Of a stretch of 64,000 bases of DNA, positions 17,512 through 26,108 are shown piece after piece. A model generated the notes under the pieces. It did no database searches. It was not told the DNA's origin and was given only the letters and a program-made list of their open reading frames with translations. This DNA comes from Marinobacter manganoxydans MnI7-9. Lineage in GTDB: Bacteria > Pseudomonadota > Gammaproteobacteria > Pseudomonadales > Oleiphilaceae. The DNA lies in contig NZ_AGTR01000084.1 in NCBI RefSeq assembly GCF_000235625.1, positions 124,001 through 188,000 of the forward strand, written 5' to 3'. The stretch's first letter is position 1. Every line of letters begins with the position of its first letter. Position numbers and translations under genes: made by a program.

Positions 17512-17530
17512 ATTAGACTAACGTCCTAAT
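17512..17530 (-). promoter_or_regulatory. Candidate response-regulator operator upstream of acs
   Basis: On the minus strand ATTAG and CTAAT flank a 9-nt core, with GAC and GTC half-sites inside (TTAGGAC-GTTA-GTCTAA). A TAGCAT hexamer downstream could be a -10 element. Such a position suits class II activation by the adjacent LuxR-type regulator. This is a pattern-based guess. Confidence 0.35.
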
Positions 17531-17663
17531 CCGCCTGAACTTTTAGCCCAAAAAGGTCGGTAACCCGCAAGAAAACAACGGTAAATTGCGCCGAACGAGA
17601 AGCTTTCTAAAGAATAGTTGGATTGGAGCCGATGGCAAACCCGGGAAGGAAACGACCACGCAT

Positions 17664-17691
17664 AAAAAAGCCCGGTCGTTGCGACCGGGCT
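17664..17691 (-). terminator. Intrinsic terminator of the fatty acyl-CoA reductase gene
   Basis: GCCCGGTCG (17670-17678) and CGACCGGGC (17682-17690) form a perfect 9-bp stem with a 3-nt loop, and on the minus strand it is followed by six T residues. It lies 8 nt past the stop codon. Confidence 0.88.
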
Positions 17692-17698
17692 CCTGGGT

Positions 17699-19234
17699 TC
17701 ACGCTGCCTTTTTTCGGGCCTTGGCAGAACGCAGGCTGTATACCTTGCGCTCCTTGAGGGCGTATCGGTTCAGGCCTGCAAGGTGGATCTTGCGTAGATA
17801 GACCGACCAGTCAATCTGGCGGGCATCTACCGGAAACAGCACCTTGTCCAGCTCCCCCATCCTCGATGCCAGGGCCAGCAGATCATCATTCCGGAAGATA
17901 TAGTCTGGCGCGGTGTAGAAACCGAAAATGGTCGCCAGCGAGCGCGTCGTGTCCAGATTCCGGAGCACTTTCAACTCGCGATTCTGGCCCAGCATGCGCA
18001 AAACCTTCCCGGTAATGCTCAGTGGAATGCGCACCCCGCCCACAACGGCATCGAACAGCCGGCGGTTGACTGCAATGAAGGGTTTGGTCGGCTGTCGGTA
18101 GAAGAGCTGATCGTATTCGGCGAAGTTGGCTTTGGATTCCGCCATGAGGTGGTCAATAAACTGCCCGAGAGAAACCGGGTTGGAGCTGCCACTGCAACAC
18201 TGGTAAATCCGGTGACGTGGCGAATCAGCAACGGCTTCAGCCGCCGCCAGGATGATGGCATTGGCCACCAGATCCACGGGAATAACATCGATGACCCCAG
18301 CGCGTTTGCCAGGGAAGAGCGTGACCTTCTCGCGGGCATACGCAAGGATAATGGCATCCGCCACCTTCACACCTTCAATCCAGCCTGGCGCGGGTTCCTC
18401 GAGTGCACTTTCAATAATGGATGGACGCACAATGGTCAGTGCCCGCCCGGATAGGGCCTTGAGCAGGAGTTGCTCACCCAGCCACTTGGTAAAGGTATAG
18501 GTATCGCTCCAGCCATAATGGTTGGCTTCACGGATGCCAAGGTCCACCAGCTTCTTTTCCAGTGCCTTGCCGGAGTAGCGGGAACGCACGTCCGCTATCT
18601 TGTCCTCCAGCAGCCGGACAAGTTCTTCGATCTCATAGTAACCTTCAGTGCTCCGGGGTATGGCCTCACCTGCCGGCTTGATCACGGTCTCCGTGATCTG
18701 TCCGGAATTCATGCCGTTTACATAGCAGGTGGAAACCTGCAGCACCGCCAGCGACTTGTTCTGTCGCGCAAGCTCGGCCACGTTGTCGAGGCAACGGGTA
18801 TTGATGGCAAGCGCTTTATCGAGCTCTTCCCGGAAGTTCACACTGGCTGCGGAGTTGACAACCACATCGATGCCGCCAGCCAGCTTGCGGAAACGGTCAG
18901 CGGACAGACCAAACAAAGGCTCGGTCACTTCCCCGGTTACGCAATGCACACGATCTTCAATGAAGGTTTCGAAAGCCTCGTTGTCGTCCTGGCGCAGACG
19001 ATCGAAGACTGACGACGTGGCGATCTCCTCAAAAAAACGATCCCGCGCATCGGGGTGACGTTTGTTTCCACGGATCAGCAGATGAATGCCGCCTATGTCC
19101 GGAACGGCGCGAATGAGCTTTTCCAGAACCACCTTGCCGAGAAAGCCCGTGGTGCCGGTAATCAGAACGTGCTTGCCCCGGAGCCGCTCAAGTACTTTTG
19201 ATGATGCATCGGGATTCAGCTGCTGTGTTGCCAT
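17699..19234 (-). CDS. Fatty alcohol-forming acyl-CoA reductase (FAR), wax ester pathway
   Basis: 511 residues from ATG 19234, with AAGGAG about 7 nt upstream. The N-terminal Rossmann domain has LITGTTGFLGK (Gly27-Gly33) for NADPH and the active-site YTFTK (Tyr246, Lys250). A second C-terminal domain of the FAR_C type starts near residue 400. Length and sequence match the ~512-residue Marinobacter reductases that reduce fatty acyl-CoA by four electrons to the primary alcohol, the precursor for wax ester synthase. It stands alone with its own terminator and a long upstream region. It differs from the longer ~660-residue bacterial reductase, which has an extra N-terminal domain. Confidence 0.95.
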   Translation of the reverse strand: MATQQLNPDASSKVLERLRGKHVLITGTTGFLGKVVLEKLIRAVPDIGGIHLLIRGNKRHPDARDRFFEEIATSSVFDRLRQDDNEAFETFIEDRVHCVTGEVTEPLFGLSADRFRKLAGGIDVVVNSAASVNFREELDKALAINTRCLDNVAELARQNKSLAVLQVSTCYVNGMNSGQITETVIKPAGEAIPRSTEGYYEIEELVRLLEDKIADVRSRYSGKALEKKLVDLGIREANHYGWSDTYTFTKWLGEQLLLKALSGRALTIVRPSIIESALEEPAPGWIEGVKVADAIILAYAREKVTLFPGKRAGVIDVIPVDLVANAIILAAAEAVADSPRHRIYQCCSGSSNPVSLGQFIDHLMAESKANFAEYDQLFYRQPTKPFIAVNRRLFDAVVGGVRIPLSITGKVLRMLGQNRELKVLRNLDTTRSLATIFGFYTAPDYIFRNDDLLALASRMGELDKVLFPVDARQIDWSVYLRKIHLAGLNRYALKERKVYSLRSAKARKKAA

Positions 19235-19346
19235 GGGAGAACTCCTTCTCATTTCAATTCGTTGTCGCCGCACACCCGCCAACCAGAGGAAAGTTTGCGA
19301 ATCAGATTCGACAGATGTGCTGCATATTGCGGGCCACGATTCAGAT

Positions 19347-19389
19347 TTGTGCTCAATCCTTGCACAACTTTGGTGACAGAGCGGTGACA
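19347..19389. promoter_or_regulatory. Candidate operator sites upstream of the acyl-CoA reductase
   Basis: TTGTGC (19347-19352) and GCACAA (19362-19367) form a perfect inverted repeat with 9-nt spacing. Just beyond are two GGTGACA copies (19372-19378 and 19383-19389) spaced 11 nt apart, one helical turn. They lie 113-155 nt upstream of the start codon. No clear -35/-10 pair could be fixed. Confidence 0.3.
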
Positions 19390-19455
19390 CACAGCAAACT
19401 TACGCTACAAAAAGTGTAAAAAAATGACGGAAAAGAAGGTAGGTTTTTCTGCCTA

Positions 19456-20790
19456 TCAGGAGCTGCTTTGGTCATTGCCGGAGAGAGATCGCAAGAGCTG
19501 ATCCAGCGAGATATCTGCAGGCTGTTCCTTCAGTACGCGCACCAGACGATCCTGCTCACCGAAGCTGATGCGATCGTAAAACGGCTCGCGGAGCAGGGAT
19601 TGAGGCGGCTCGGCAGGCTCCGCTTTACGTTCGAGGGGTGAAATCTGGTCCGCCAGCTCGCGAAGATGAATGGCCAGATGATTCTTTCGCTCGGGGCTGA
19701 GACTCTCCCACTGGAACGACCCGAGACCGGTTTGCACAATCTCGACGGCATCACTGTCCAGCGTGCTCCCCAGCAGTGCAAAAAGACGGGTAAATGCTTC
19801 ATAACGCAGCATAGGATCGATCGGCCCGGCATTGAAAACAGACTCAATCTCGCCCACGGCCTGCAGGCACCGATCTTTCAGGGTATGAGCCTCACTTTCG
19901 GTTTCGGGCTCCGGCTTGGTCACTGTTTTGAGCGGGCTCTCGGATCCTCGTTTGGACACCTTATGCCAGTAGGCTGCAATGCCAGCCTTTCGTCTCGGCA
20001 ACTGGGACAGCCGCACATCAAGCATATCCGCGAGGGTATGAAACTGGCGGCAGGAAGGGTCTGAAACAGGCAGCAGCGCGACCGGCTTCTGGTTGAGAAC
20101 CGACTGTCGAAGGGTCTCGTCGCGCCAGATCCCACCCATATAGTGGAGCGAGATTCCCAGGTGGCGCTGGGCAGCGGCGTCCAGGCGCTGGAACACGGAC
20201 CGTGCCTGACTGGCGCCATGGGCCATATTCACCAGAATGCTCGGAATCCGGTTATAGCCCCTGCGCCGGAGAACCTTGATCAGGGAAAACGCGTCGGTCA
20301 GGGACGCGGGGTCAGGGGTCACAACCATGCAGGCCAGCTCTGTCGCGGCAATCATATGCAGCCCGGCAGCCTGCAGCCCGGCAGCCGTGTCGGTAATGAC
20401 GTAATCGTAGCGGTTTTCCAGGTTATACAGTGCCCGGAGTATGCGAAGGCTCTCCGTTGGCCCCATATCCATGCATTCCTGCACACCGGAGGCCCCCGGA
20501 ACAATATGCAGGCCGTAGTCGGTCTCCAGGATGATATCCTCAAGACGACACTCTCCGGCCATCACATTGGCAAGGGTTTTTCTCGGATAAAGGCCAACCA
20601 TAATGCTGACGTTGGCCAGATCGGTGTCGCCATCCAGCAACAGAACGCGGTTATCCTGCCTTGCGAGGGTGAGCGCAAGATTCAGGGCGACCGAGGTCTT
20701 GCCCACCCCACCCTTGCCACCCGTTATGGCGATGGTGCGAGGTTGGTTCGGATTGTGCTTGACAGGTTCTCTGGCGTTCATCACCGGCAA
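19456..20790 (-). CDS. MinD/ParA/FlhG-like P-loop ATPase with long C-terminal extension
   Basis: 444 residues from TTG 20790, which has AGGGA 6 nt upstream; ATG 20781 is possible but lacks a good ribosome site. The deviant Walker A motif ITGGKGGVGKTS (23-33) and the switch region LLLDGDTDLANVS show a MinD-type ATPase, closest in style to FlhG/FleN (VGLYPRKTLANVM). After about residue 260 comes an extension with a proline/glutamate-rich linker and a helical domain (LKDRCLQAVGEIESVFNAG onwards) that MinD and FlhG lack. No flagellar or cell-division genes are nearby, so it is an orphan. It is divergent from the HDOD-kinase gene. It probably positions or counts some cell structure. Confidence 0.82.
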   Translation of the reverse strand: MPVMNAREPVKHNPNQPRTIAITGGKGGVGKTSVALNLALTLARQDNRVLLLDGDTDLANVSIMVGLYPRKTLANVMAGECRLEDIILETDYGLHIVPGASGVQECMDMGPTESLRILRALYNLENRYDYVITDTAAGLQAAGLHMIAATELACMVVTPDPASLTDAFSLIKVLRRRGYNRIPSILVNMAHGASQARSVFQRLDAAAQRHLGISLHYMGGIWRDETLRQSVLNQKPVALLPVSDPSCRQFHTLADMLDVRLSQLPRRKAGIAAYWHKVSKRGSESPLKTVTKPEPETESEAHTLKDRCLQAVGEIESVFNAGPIDPMLRYEAFTRLFALLGSTLDSDAVEIVQTGLGSFQWESLSPERKNHLAIHLRELADQISPLERKAEPAEPPQSLLREPFYDRISFGEQDRLVRVLKEQPADISLDQLLRSLSGNDQSSS

Positions 20791-20906
20791 TCTAGGTCCC
20801 TGATTTTTCGGTTTTCTGTATTTTAACCTGTAAAAATTCTACACATATCACGAATCAGATAATATATTGCTTGAAAAAAGAGCAATAAGTATTTATTAAC
20901 GACGGA

Positions 20907-20935
20907 TTATTGTCTAAGCTCTTTTCCGACAATAA
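20907..20935 (+). promoter_or_regulatory. Inverted repeat at the translation start of the HDOD-kinase gene
   Basis: TTATTGTC (20907-20914) and GACAATAA (20928-20935) are perfect inverted copies with a 13-nt loop, ending 2 nt before the ATG at 20938. No normal ribosome site precedes that ATG. The element could be an operator or an RNA hairpin hiding the start. Confidence 0.4.
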
Positions 20936-20937
20936 GA

Positions 20938-22974
20938 ATGAACGCTTCGTCAGTTAATGAATTGATTCGCCCCACGGCAGGTAAGCCTATGCACATTGCG
21001 CCTGATCTACAGCTACCGAGTCTTCCGGAAGTCACCTTGCGGGCGCTCGAGGCTTGCCATCAGGACGAGAGCTACCGGAAAATCAGCGAAATTGTGTCTG
21101 CCGATACCGCACTGGTAGCTCGTATCCTGGCACTGGCCAACTCCGCCCTGTACGGCCCTTCTACTCCGATCCGCTCCGTCGACCAGGCACTCCTGAGACT
21201 TGGCACCCGACGTTTTCACACGCTGGTCCTGACCGCAGCACTGCGCCAACTGCTATTCGAGCTGGGCGGTGACGAATGGCAACAACTCAGAGATTTCTGG
21301 CGACACTCGCTGACCACCGCGTTGACCGCCCGGGCCCTGGCAACGCTGACCCGTTATCCGGAGCCTGACGAAGCCTTCATGTTGGGCATGCTTCACAACA
21401 TTGGCGAGCTGATCGCTATTAAAACGCCAGCCACCGAGGCGAAGCAACACTATCTTGATCATCAGTCCGACATCGCAGCGGAACTCGTTGCCTCCTGGGG
21501 GCTGGGGCCAATGGCCGCCGATGCCATGCGCTACCAGCAGGCACTACCGTCGGAGCTACGGGATGCCGGACATCTGGTGAAGCTGATCAGCCTGGCCACC
21601 CGACTGGCACTCTCCGATGCCGCCGGCATTGCAGCGGCAGGCACGGTATTCGGGCTGAACGAGGAACTGACCCGGGAGATAAATCGCCGCATCGGCCACG
21701 AAGTCTCGGGTATGGCTGCATCGCTGGGGATTCCTCTGGATGAGAATTACTGCGGCGAGAGCGCCTCGCGACAGCTGAAACAGACAATTCTGCGCCAGGC
21801 CATGGCAAACCAGGCGATCAACCTTGCCGATCTGACCGGAGAAACCGAGGACATTCTCGCCGAGACGGTCAACAGCCTCACGCTGATCACCGGCTTGCCG
21901 GCGCTGTGCTTTGGGCACACAGGCGAAAACCTTGTGCTCCTGTCCGGGACCATTGGCGACATCCCTGACCTGGCGGTCACCGCCAAGCCCGGCGGCAGCG
22001 TCCTTACGGAAGCCTTTATTTCTGGCCTGCCAGTCAGCCTTGGTGATCGATCCCCAACAGTACTCGACCGACAGTTGCTGTCACTGCTCCATACGCCCTC
22101 CATACTTGCCGTACCGGTTAACAATGGCGGGGACTGCCCTGGTGTCTTCGCCCTGGGCACAGACAACGAGCATCTGCCAACAACCCTGGAACTGGCCGAT
22201 ATCTTCACGGCTCAGTTGGCATCGGTACTGGCAGACCGGGTGCCGGCCCAAACCGATGCCGAAGCCAGTACAGAGGGCCTGGATCAGGAGATCGCCCGCG
22301 ACCGGCTGCGTAAACAGGTTCACGAAGTCAGCAACCCACTGACCATAATCCGACAGTATATTTACCAGCTGCGAGGCAGGCTTGAAGATGCTGGTGTCCA
22401 GCAGGAGCTGGACGTAATCCGGGATGAGCTGGATCGGGCGGGCAATCTTTTACTGCAAATGAGCCATACTGACTCCGTGGATCAGGGCGATGACGGGGTT
22501 GAGCTCAATGCCGAACTGGAAAGTCTGGCTCGTATCCTTGAAGATAGTCTGTTCAGCTCAGATAGCCGCAGCCTTCGGTTATCGCTTTGCAGCGAGCCAA
22601 CGCGGGTTGCGGCTGGCCCCACGAGGATTCGGCAGATTGTGATCAATCTGGTTCGAAATGCGGCGGAAAGCCTGGCGGATGATGGCGGCACGGTTGAAAT
22701 ACGGACGTCTTCGCCAGTGTGGCAGAACCACCGAACCTGGGTTGAGCTGGAAATCTCGGACACAGGCAGAGGAATACCCGGTGAGGTCAGGGACGCCCTG
22801 TTTTCACCGGTGAAAACCACAAAGGGAGAGGGCCACAGCGGTTTGGGCCTGAGCATTGTGAAACAGCTCGTTGATGACATGGAGGGCATCATTGCTTGTC
22901 GCACGGGGCAGGAAGGGACCACCTTCAGGATTCTGCTTCCAGCGGCCAGCCACAAAAAGAATGAGACCGACTGA
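20938..22974 (+). CDS. HDOD domain - GAF-like - histidine kinase hybrid
   Basis: 678 residues. An HDOD domain spans about 20-225 (LPSLPEVTLRALEAC, then MLHNIGELIAI), a GAF-like sensor region about 285-435, and a histidine kinase core from 455: His462 in VHEVSNPLT, the N box NLVRNAAES with Asn574, DTGRG (608-612) and GLGLS (635-639). HDOD domains are non-enzymatic relatives of HD phosphohydrolases found in signalling proteins; direct fusion to a complete kinase is uncommon. No membrane helix, so it is cytosolic. A second possible start is ATG 20989, with AGGT upstream and an inverted repeat covering the first start. The gene is followed after 24 nt by its likely partner, a response regulator with GGDEF-EAL. 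Confidence 0.88.
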   Translation: MNASSVNELIRPTAGKPMHIAPDLQLPSLPEVTLRALEACHQDESYRKISEIVSADTALVARILALANSALYGPSTPIRSVDQALLRLGTRRFHTLVLTAALRQLLFELGGDEWQQLRDFWRHSLTTALTARALATLTRYPEPDEAFMLGMLHNIGELIAIKTPATEAKQHYLDHQSDIAAELVASWGLGPMAADAMRYQQALPSELRDAGHLVKLISLATRLALSDAAGIAAAGTVFGLNEELTREINRRIGHEVSGMAASLGIPLDENYCGESASRQLKQTILRQAMANQAINLADLTGETEDILAETVNSLTLITGLPALCFGHTGENLVLLSGTIGDIPDLAVTAKPGGSVLTEAFISGLPVSLGDRSPTVLDRQLLSLLHTPSILAVPVNNGGDCPGVFALGTDNEHLPTTLELADIFTAQLASVLADRVPAQTDAEASTEGLDQEIARDRLRKQVHEVSNPLTIIRQYIYQLRGRLEDAGVQQELDVIRDELDRAGNLLLQMSHTDSVDQGDDGVELNAELESLARILEDSLFSSDSRSLRLSLCSEPTRVAAGPTRIRQIVINLVRNAAESLADDGGTVEIRTSSPVWQNHRTWVELEISDTGRGIPGEVRDALFSPVKTTKGEGHSGLGLSIVKQLVDDMEGIIACRTGQEGTTFRILLPAASHKKNETD

Positions 22975-22998
22975 CGCAGAAACAACGGACACAGACCG

Positions 22999-25173
22999 AT
23001 GGCACCTGAACATACTGATCAGCCTTTCAGTCACGGGTTAACGGCACGGATACTGGTAGCAGATGACGAACCCCGCCTGCTCAATACACTGGCTTCGCTG
23101 CTGCGTAGCCGGGGTTATGACGTTGCGGAAGCTCACGGGGGCCGAAAAGCCTGCGAGCTGATCGACCAGCAAACCTTCGACCTGGCCTTGCTGGATCTCC
23201 GGATGCCCGAGGTCACAGGTTTCGACGTTATGGCACACCTTGCCATCGGACAGCCGGATTGCGGCGTGATCGTGGTCAGCGGCGAAAGTTCGTTCAGTGC
23301 TGTGAGCCGAGCACTGCGGCGGGGCGCCCTGGACTACATCCGTAAACCCTTTGATCCTGAGGAACTGCTGGCCACCGTTGAGAGCGTGATCGGAAAAAAG
23401 TCACTCCTCGAAGCCCACGAGCATATCCAGATGCGGCTGGAGAAATCCGAGGCGCTGCATCGTTACATCGTTAACAGCTCTCCTGACATCGTGTTCATGC
23501 TTGATCAGGACGGTCACTTTTGCTTCGTGAACAGCAAGGTAGAAAGCCTGCTCGGATATAAGCCAGCGGAACTTTGCGGCCAGCATTTCCGCCACATTCT
23601 CGACGACCGGGACGTGACCCGCGGGACACTGGCCCTGAAGGGACCAAACATCACTGCAGATAACCCTCGAACCCTGGAAGTCCGCCTTAAAACCCGTGGC
23701 AGCCGGCGAGCAACCCGTCATTTCGAGATAACCGCTTTTCCCATCGATCCGCAAACCTGGCCGCACTCCGGTAACACGCAAGGAGGCGGCAGTGGCAACG
23801 GCGCCACCTATTATGGGACCGCTCGTGACGTTACCGAGAGGAAGGAAGCCGAGGCCTTCATCAATTTCCAGGCCTACCATGACCTTTTAACGCGATTGCC
23901 GAACCGTGCACTTTTCAAGGACCGACTTGAGCTGGCGATCACCCACGCCAACCGTGGTGGCCAGAAGCTGGCGGTTATGTTTCTGGACCTTGACCGTTTC
24001 AAGGTCATCAACGACACCCTCGGCCACGCGATGGGAGATCGGCTGTTGCAGGCAGTGACTCACCGGCTCGAGAAATGCCTGCGCAAGGGCGACACCCTTT
24101 CCCGGTTCGGTGGCGACGAATTTACCCTGCTCCTGCCCTCCATCCACAATCACGAAGACGCGAGACAGATCGCCAAGAAGCTGATTGATGCCCTGCGGGC
24201 ACCTTTTCAACTGGGGGATCACGAAGTATTTGTAGGTGTCAGTATCGGCATCGCAATCTTCCCCGAGGCCGGCGAGACCATGGATCAGCTGATCCAGAAC
24301 GCCGACATTGCCATGTACCACGTCAAAGGGAAGGGCAAGGACGGTTACCGCTTCTATTCCGACAGCATGAGTATCGATACGGCCAACAGGCTGAACCTCG
24401 AGCGGGATCTGCGTCAGGCCCTTGAACGGGACGAGTTGCGAGTGTTCTATCAGCCCCAGGTGTGCTCAACAACCAACCGGGTCGTGGGTCTTGAGGCCCT
24501 GGTTCGCTGGCAGCACCCGGAGCGGGGACTGCTTTACCCGAGAGACTTCCTGCCCCTGGCGGAGGAAACCAAATTGATAGGCCAGCTCAGTGAGCGTGTT
24601 CTCGACCAGGCCTGCCAGGATGTCGGCCGCTGGATCCAGGAGGGCCACACCCACCTCCGGTTGGCCGTCAACCTGTCCCCCATAGAGGTTGAGCATCCGC
24701 GGTTTGTAGAAACCCTGATGCAGCAGGTAAAGGCCCACAACTTCCCGGCCGGCAACCTGGAAATCGAAATCACTGAAAACGTGATCATGAACGATCTGGA
24801 ACAGATCTCCCAGAAGCTCCGGGAACTGGCAGCTCTGGGTGTCCGGATAGCGATCGACGATTTCGGCACAGGCTATTCGTCACTGAATTACCTGCATCGC
24901 CTACCCATTCACACCCTCAAAGTCGACCAGTCTTTCGTGAAAGCCATCCGCAGTGGCGACGACGGTGCATGCATCGTAAACGCCATTGTCGCCATGGCCC
25001 ATGGACTCAAGCTGGAGATCGTTGCAGAGGGCGTGGAAACCGACGAGCAACTGGATTATCTGCGGAGCCTGGGTTGCCACCAGGTCCAGGGTTTCTTCTA
25101 CGGCCCTGCCAGGCCCGCCGCCGAGATTTCCAGAACTCTCGGATCCACCAGAGCCAAAGCTGCCTCATTCTGA
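22999..25173 (+). CDS. Response regulator with PAS, GGDEF and EAL domains
   Basis: 724 residues: receiver domain about 15-130 with Asp66 (LLDLRMPE), PAS about 155-285 (ending GTARDVTERKEAE), GGDEF about 290-455 with GGDEF at 371-375 and an RKGD I-site at 362-365, then EAL from about 465 with GLEALVRW (499-501), EITEN, DDFGTGYSS, LKVDQSF and AEGVE. Both catalytic signatures are intact, so it can in principle make and degrade cyclic di-GMP. The receiver is probably phosphorylated by the HDOD kinase encoded 24 nt upstream, linking that sensor to c-di-GMP level. Confidence 0.94.
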   Translation: MAPEHTDQPFSHGLTARILVADDEPRLLNTLASLLRSRGYDVAEAHGGRKACELIDQQTFDLALLDLRMPEVTGFDVMAHLAIGQPDCGVIVVSGESSFSAVSRALRRGALDYIRKPFDPEELLATVESVIGKKSLLEAHEHIQMRLEKSEALHRYIVNSSPDIVFMLDQDGHFCFVNSKVESLLGYKPAELCGQHFRHILDDRDVTRGTLALKGPNITADNPRTLEVRLKTRGSRRATRHFEITAFPIDPQTWPHSGNTQGGGSGNGATYYGTARDVTERKEAEAFINFQAYHDLLTRLPNRALFKDRLELAITHANRGGQKLAVMFLDLDRFKVINDTLGHAMGDRLLQAVTHRLEKCLRKGDTLSRFGGDEFTLLLPSIHNHEDARQIAKKLIDALRAPFQLGDHEVFVGVSIGIAIFPEAGETMDQLIQNADIAMYHVKGKGKDGYRFYSDSMSIDTANRLNLERDLRQALERDELRVFYQPQVCSTTNRVVGLEALVRWQHPERGLLYPRDFLPLAEETKLIGQLSERVLDQACQDVGRWIQEGHTHLRLAVNLSPIEVEHPRFVETLMQQVKAHNFPAGNLEIEITENVIMNDLEQISQKLRELAALGVRIAIDDFGTGYSSLNYLHRLPIHTLKVDQSFVKAIRSGDDGACIVNAIVAMAHGLKLEIVAEGVETDEQLDYLRSLGCHQVQGFFYGPARPAAEISRTLGSTRAKAASF

Positions 25174-25331
25174 TATACGATTATCGATTGTCAGACACTC
25201 CGATATAAAAGCGCGATAGGGTTTGCAAAGTATTGCAGTACGTTACTTTGTGTATCCTGAAATGCGCATTACTGCACATATTTCTCCCACCCTGTTCTCT
25301 AAGCTCGAATCCATAGGCGCTGATTACCGGA

Positions 25332-26060
25332 ATGTCCGACATTCTCGGACCAATAACGACAAAAACGGTGACAGCATCCAAGGAACAAGAACAGGCAGCA
25401 GTCATCATGCGCGACAAGTACAAATACATCGGTCCCGTCTACGATTTTCTCAGCAATCTCTATAGCGGCAAGAATATTCACCGCTGCAAAACCGCCATGC
25501 TGGATGTGGAAACCGTCCGGCCCGGAGACAGGATTCTGTTTGCCGGAGTTGGCCATGGCCGGGACGCCATTCGGGCGGCCGAGCTGGGTGCAGACGTGAC
25601 CGTGGTGGATTTGTCCGAAACCATGCTGCGGAAATTTGCCGAAGCTCAGCAAAAAGAGGCGCCACACCTCACGATCCGACGCATTCACAGCGACATCATG
25701 AAAGTAGATGAGTTCGAGCAGTACGACATGGTCGTGGCCAATTTCTTCCTGAACGTGTTCGATGAAGACATGATGGTCCGGGTCCTCGAACATCTGATAC
25801 GGCTGGGCAAAGCCGACGCCCGGGTCGTTGTTGGTGACTTTTCCTACCCCACTGGCAACCTGCTTTCCAGAATGTTCAAGAAGCTTTACTGGTACATGGC
25901 CGTCTTCATTTTCTGGCTGTTCGCCAACAATGCCTTCCACAAAATCTACAACTACCCCGAGCACATGCAGCGGCTGGGCCTTCAGGTCACGGACAAGAAG
26001 CACTTCAAGCTCCTGAACATGAACTGCTACTGGTCCATTCTCGGACGCAAGCAGGCCTGA
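25332..26060 (+). CDS. Class I SAM-dependent methyltransferase
   Basis: 242 residues from ATG 25332; ATG 25407 (MRDKYKYIGPVYDF) is also possible, as neither start has a strong ribosome site. Motif I of class I methyltransferases is ILFAGVGHGRD, followed by DVTVVDLSE (acidic end of strand 2) and MVVANFFLNVFD (motif IV region). The opening KYIGPVYDFLSNLYSG resembles the UbiE/COQ5 and phospholipid-methyltransferase type. After the core comes a hydrophobic stretch, LYWYMAVFIFWLFANNAFHK, that could lie on or in the membrane. It is followed after 48 nt by an MprF-C-terminal-like gene, pointing to a lipid substrate; this is inference. Confidence 0.83.
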   Translation: MSDILGPITTKTVTASKEQEQAAVIMRDKYKYIGPVYDFLSNLYSGKNIHRCKTAMLDVETVRPGDRILFAGVGHGRDAIRAAELGADVTVVDLSETMLRKFAEAQQKEAPHLTIRRIHSDIMKVDEFEQYDMVVANFFLNVFDEDMMVRVLEHLIRLGKADARVVVGDFSYPTGNLLSRMFKKLYWYMAVFIFWLFANNAFHKIYNYPEHMQRLGLQVTDKKHFKLLNMNCYWSILGRKQA

Positions 26061-26108
26061 GCACTTTGCTAGAGATTCACCCAACAAAAACAATCAGGGA
26101 GCAGCAGC

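Larger units (their letters stand above)
17394..17698. other. 305-nt intergenic region upstream of acs
   Basis: No gene is visible. Reading toward acs it holds the terminator of the reductase gene (17664-17691), then AT-rich sequence, then an imperfect palindrome at 17512-17530 about 120-137 nt before the acs start. The long leader between this site and the ATG contains no obvious second hairpin terminator. Confidence 0.6.

Noticed and set aside
19434-19456. Weak hairpin after the MinD-like gene followed by T-rich sequence
   Set aside because: The stem GATAGG/CCTACC has a mismatch; too weak to call without transcript data.
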